From: an uncultured delta proteobacterium
Lineage (GTDB): Bacteria > Desulfobacterota > Desulfobulbia > Desulfobulbales > Desulfocapsaceae
Direction of reading: 5' to 3'
Assembly (NCBI GenBank): GCA_903875445.1
Contig: CAIQWD010000066.1
Span: forward strand, 62,001 to 126,000
DNA length: 64,000 nucleotides
Shown: positions 63,604 through 64,000 of the stretch, piece by piece
How positions within the stretch are numbered: the first letter of the stretch is position 1
Layout: each line of letters begins with the position of its first letter
Program-made: the position numbers and the translations under genes
The notes under the pieces: generated by a model
Databases searched by the model: none
What the model was told of the DNA's origin: nothing
Seen by the model: the letters and a program-made list of their open reading frames with translations, nothing else

Positions 63604-64000
63604 CCAATTACTGGGATGGCATTGCTGTGATATGGGGGAAGACACCTCTGCAAACGCTCTGGCGAATGCATAGCGATGCGGTCAACATGAGGTTGTTTGC
63701 CCGTTGGCTACCAACCATGACACCTGTACGTCTGCTCAAAACCGATCTCTTCGATGAAGCATATAGTGATGGTTTGTATCCGTTGCTGGCATCGCGGGCG
63801 AAAACAGTCATTGGCATCGATGTGGCTGTTTTAACCCTTGGCGCCGCTACCGCCCGTCACCCTGGATTGCAGGCAGTTGGCGCAGATGTGCGTCTTCTCC
63901 CTTTCGTAACTGGTAATTTTGACGTCATTGTCTCCAACTCAACGCTGGATCATTTTGCAACACAAGATGATATTACCAGGAGTATCCACGAACTTCATCG
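63588..64000 (+). CDS. SAM-dependent methyltransferase, partial
   Basis: First 137 residues of a class I methyltransferase, cut by the right edge. Seen: VIGIDVAVLTLGAATARHPG (acidic loop after strand 2), VGADVRLLPFVTGNFDVIVS and STLDHF. The glycine-rich motif I is not obvious, so the fold assignment rests on the later strands. Last visible gene of the polysaccharide operon. Confidence 0.7.
   Translation, partial: MPSKMTNYWDGIAVIWGKTPLQTLWRMHSDAVNMRLFARWLPTMTPVRLLKTDLFDEAYSDGLYPLLASRAKTVIGIDVAVLTLGAATARHPGLQAVGADVRLLPFVTGNFDVIVSNSTLDHFATQDDITRSIHELH

Overview
The window comes from a Gram-negative bacterium. It encodes a lipoprotein, an OmpV-like outer-membrane protein and a PEP-CTERM surface protein. 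A two-subunit glycine decarboxylase, a probable selenoprotein, a NapH-like iron-sulfur membrane protein, integron-type sequence and REP-associated transposases fit an anaerobic or facultative member of the Desulfobacterota (Desulfobulbaceae-like). That assignment is inference; no rRNA or other taxonomic marker is present.

Layout. 0-5.4 kb: the E1-alpha, E1-beta and (cut by the left edge) E2 genes of a 2-oxoacid dehydrogenase, divergent from a NapH-like ferredoxin membrane protein, with an FNR/CRP-type palindrome between them; then a secreted metallo-beta-lactamase-fold protein. 5.5-9.2 kb: accessory leftward genes (cupin, EamA transporter, DJ-1/PfpI) plus two broken genes and a complete integron-type gene cassette whose attC site holds a perfect 14-bp stem. 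Its cargo is a HEPN-like protein. 9.7-15.7 kb: RhlE-like helicase, SNF2 helicase with two SWIM fingers, and NAD-malic enzyme. 16-21 kb: NlpC/P60 lipoprotein, MipA/OmpV protein, GtrA, an SDR epimerase, a small protein and a bactofilin-AAA ATPase fusion. 21.4-28.1 kb: a tight operon Lrp-gcvT-gcvH-gcvPA-gcvPB-lipB-lipA, coupling glycine cleavage to lipoate supply. 28-30 kb: a methyltransferase-like membrane protein and a REP-associated transposase bounded by perfect 29-bp inverted repeats.

30-33.5 kb: a response regulator, histidine kinase, a candidate selenoprotein (in-frame TGA followed by a SECIS-like hairpin; exported HMA-like protein) and an exported MsrA-MsrB fusion, all leftward. 33.6-42.8 kb: a six-gene type I restriction-modification operon hsdM-DUF1016-hsdS-HEPN-rhuM-hsdR, with ATGA couplings from the DUF1016 gene onward. 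43-50 kb: CcbP-like calcium-binding protein, PIF1-like helicase with HRDC and RecQ-type HTH tail, a UPF0149/pRiA4b-ORF3 fusion, a phosphoesterase and a receiver-like/Ser-Thr kinase fusion. 50-56.5 kb: a CoA-transferase-GNAT fusion, a SulP transporter with a large coiled-coil insertion, a tandem UspA protein and a MetE-like protein. 56.5-64 kb: a PEP-CTERM/GEVED protein behind a sigma-54-type promoter, remnant sequences, then a surface-polysaccharide operon (radical SAM, Gfo/Idh, GT2, flippase, GNAT, methyltransferase) that runs off the right edge.

The most unusual items are the TGA-interrupted exported HMA-like protein in a redox-repair neighbourhood, the attC-flanked HEPN cassette, and the HEPN/DUF1016/RhuM-loaded type I restriction operon.
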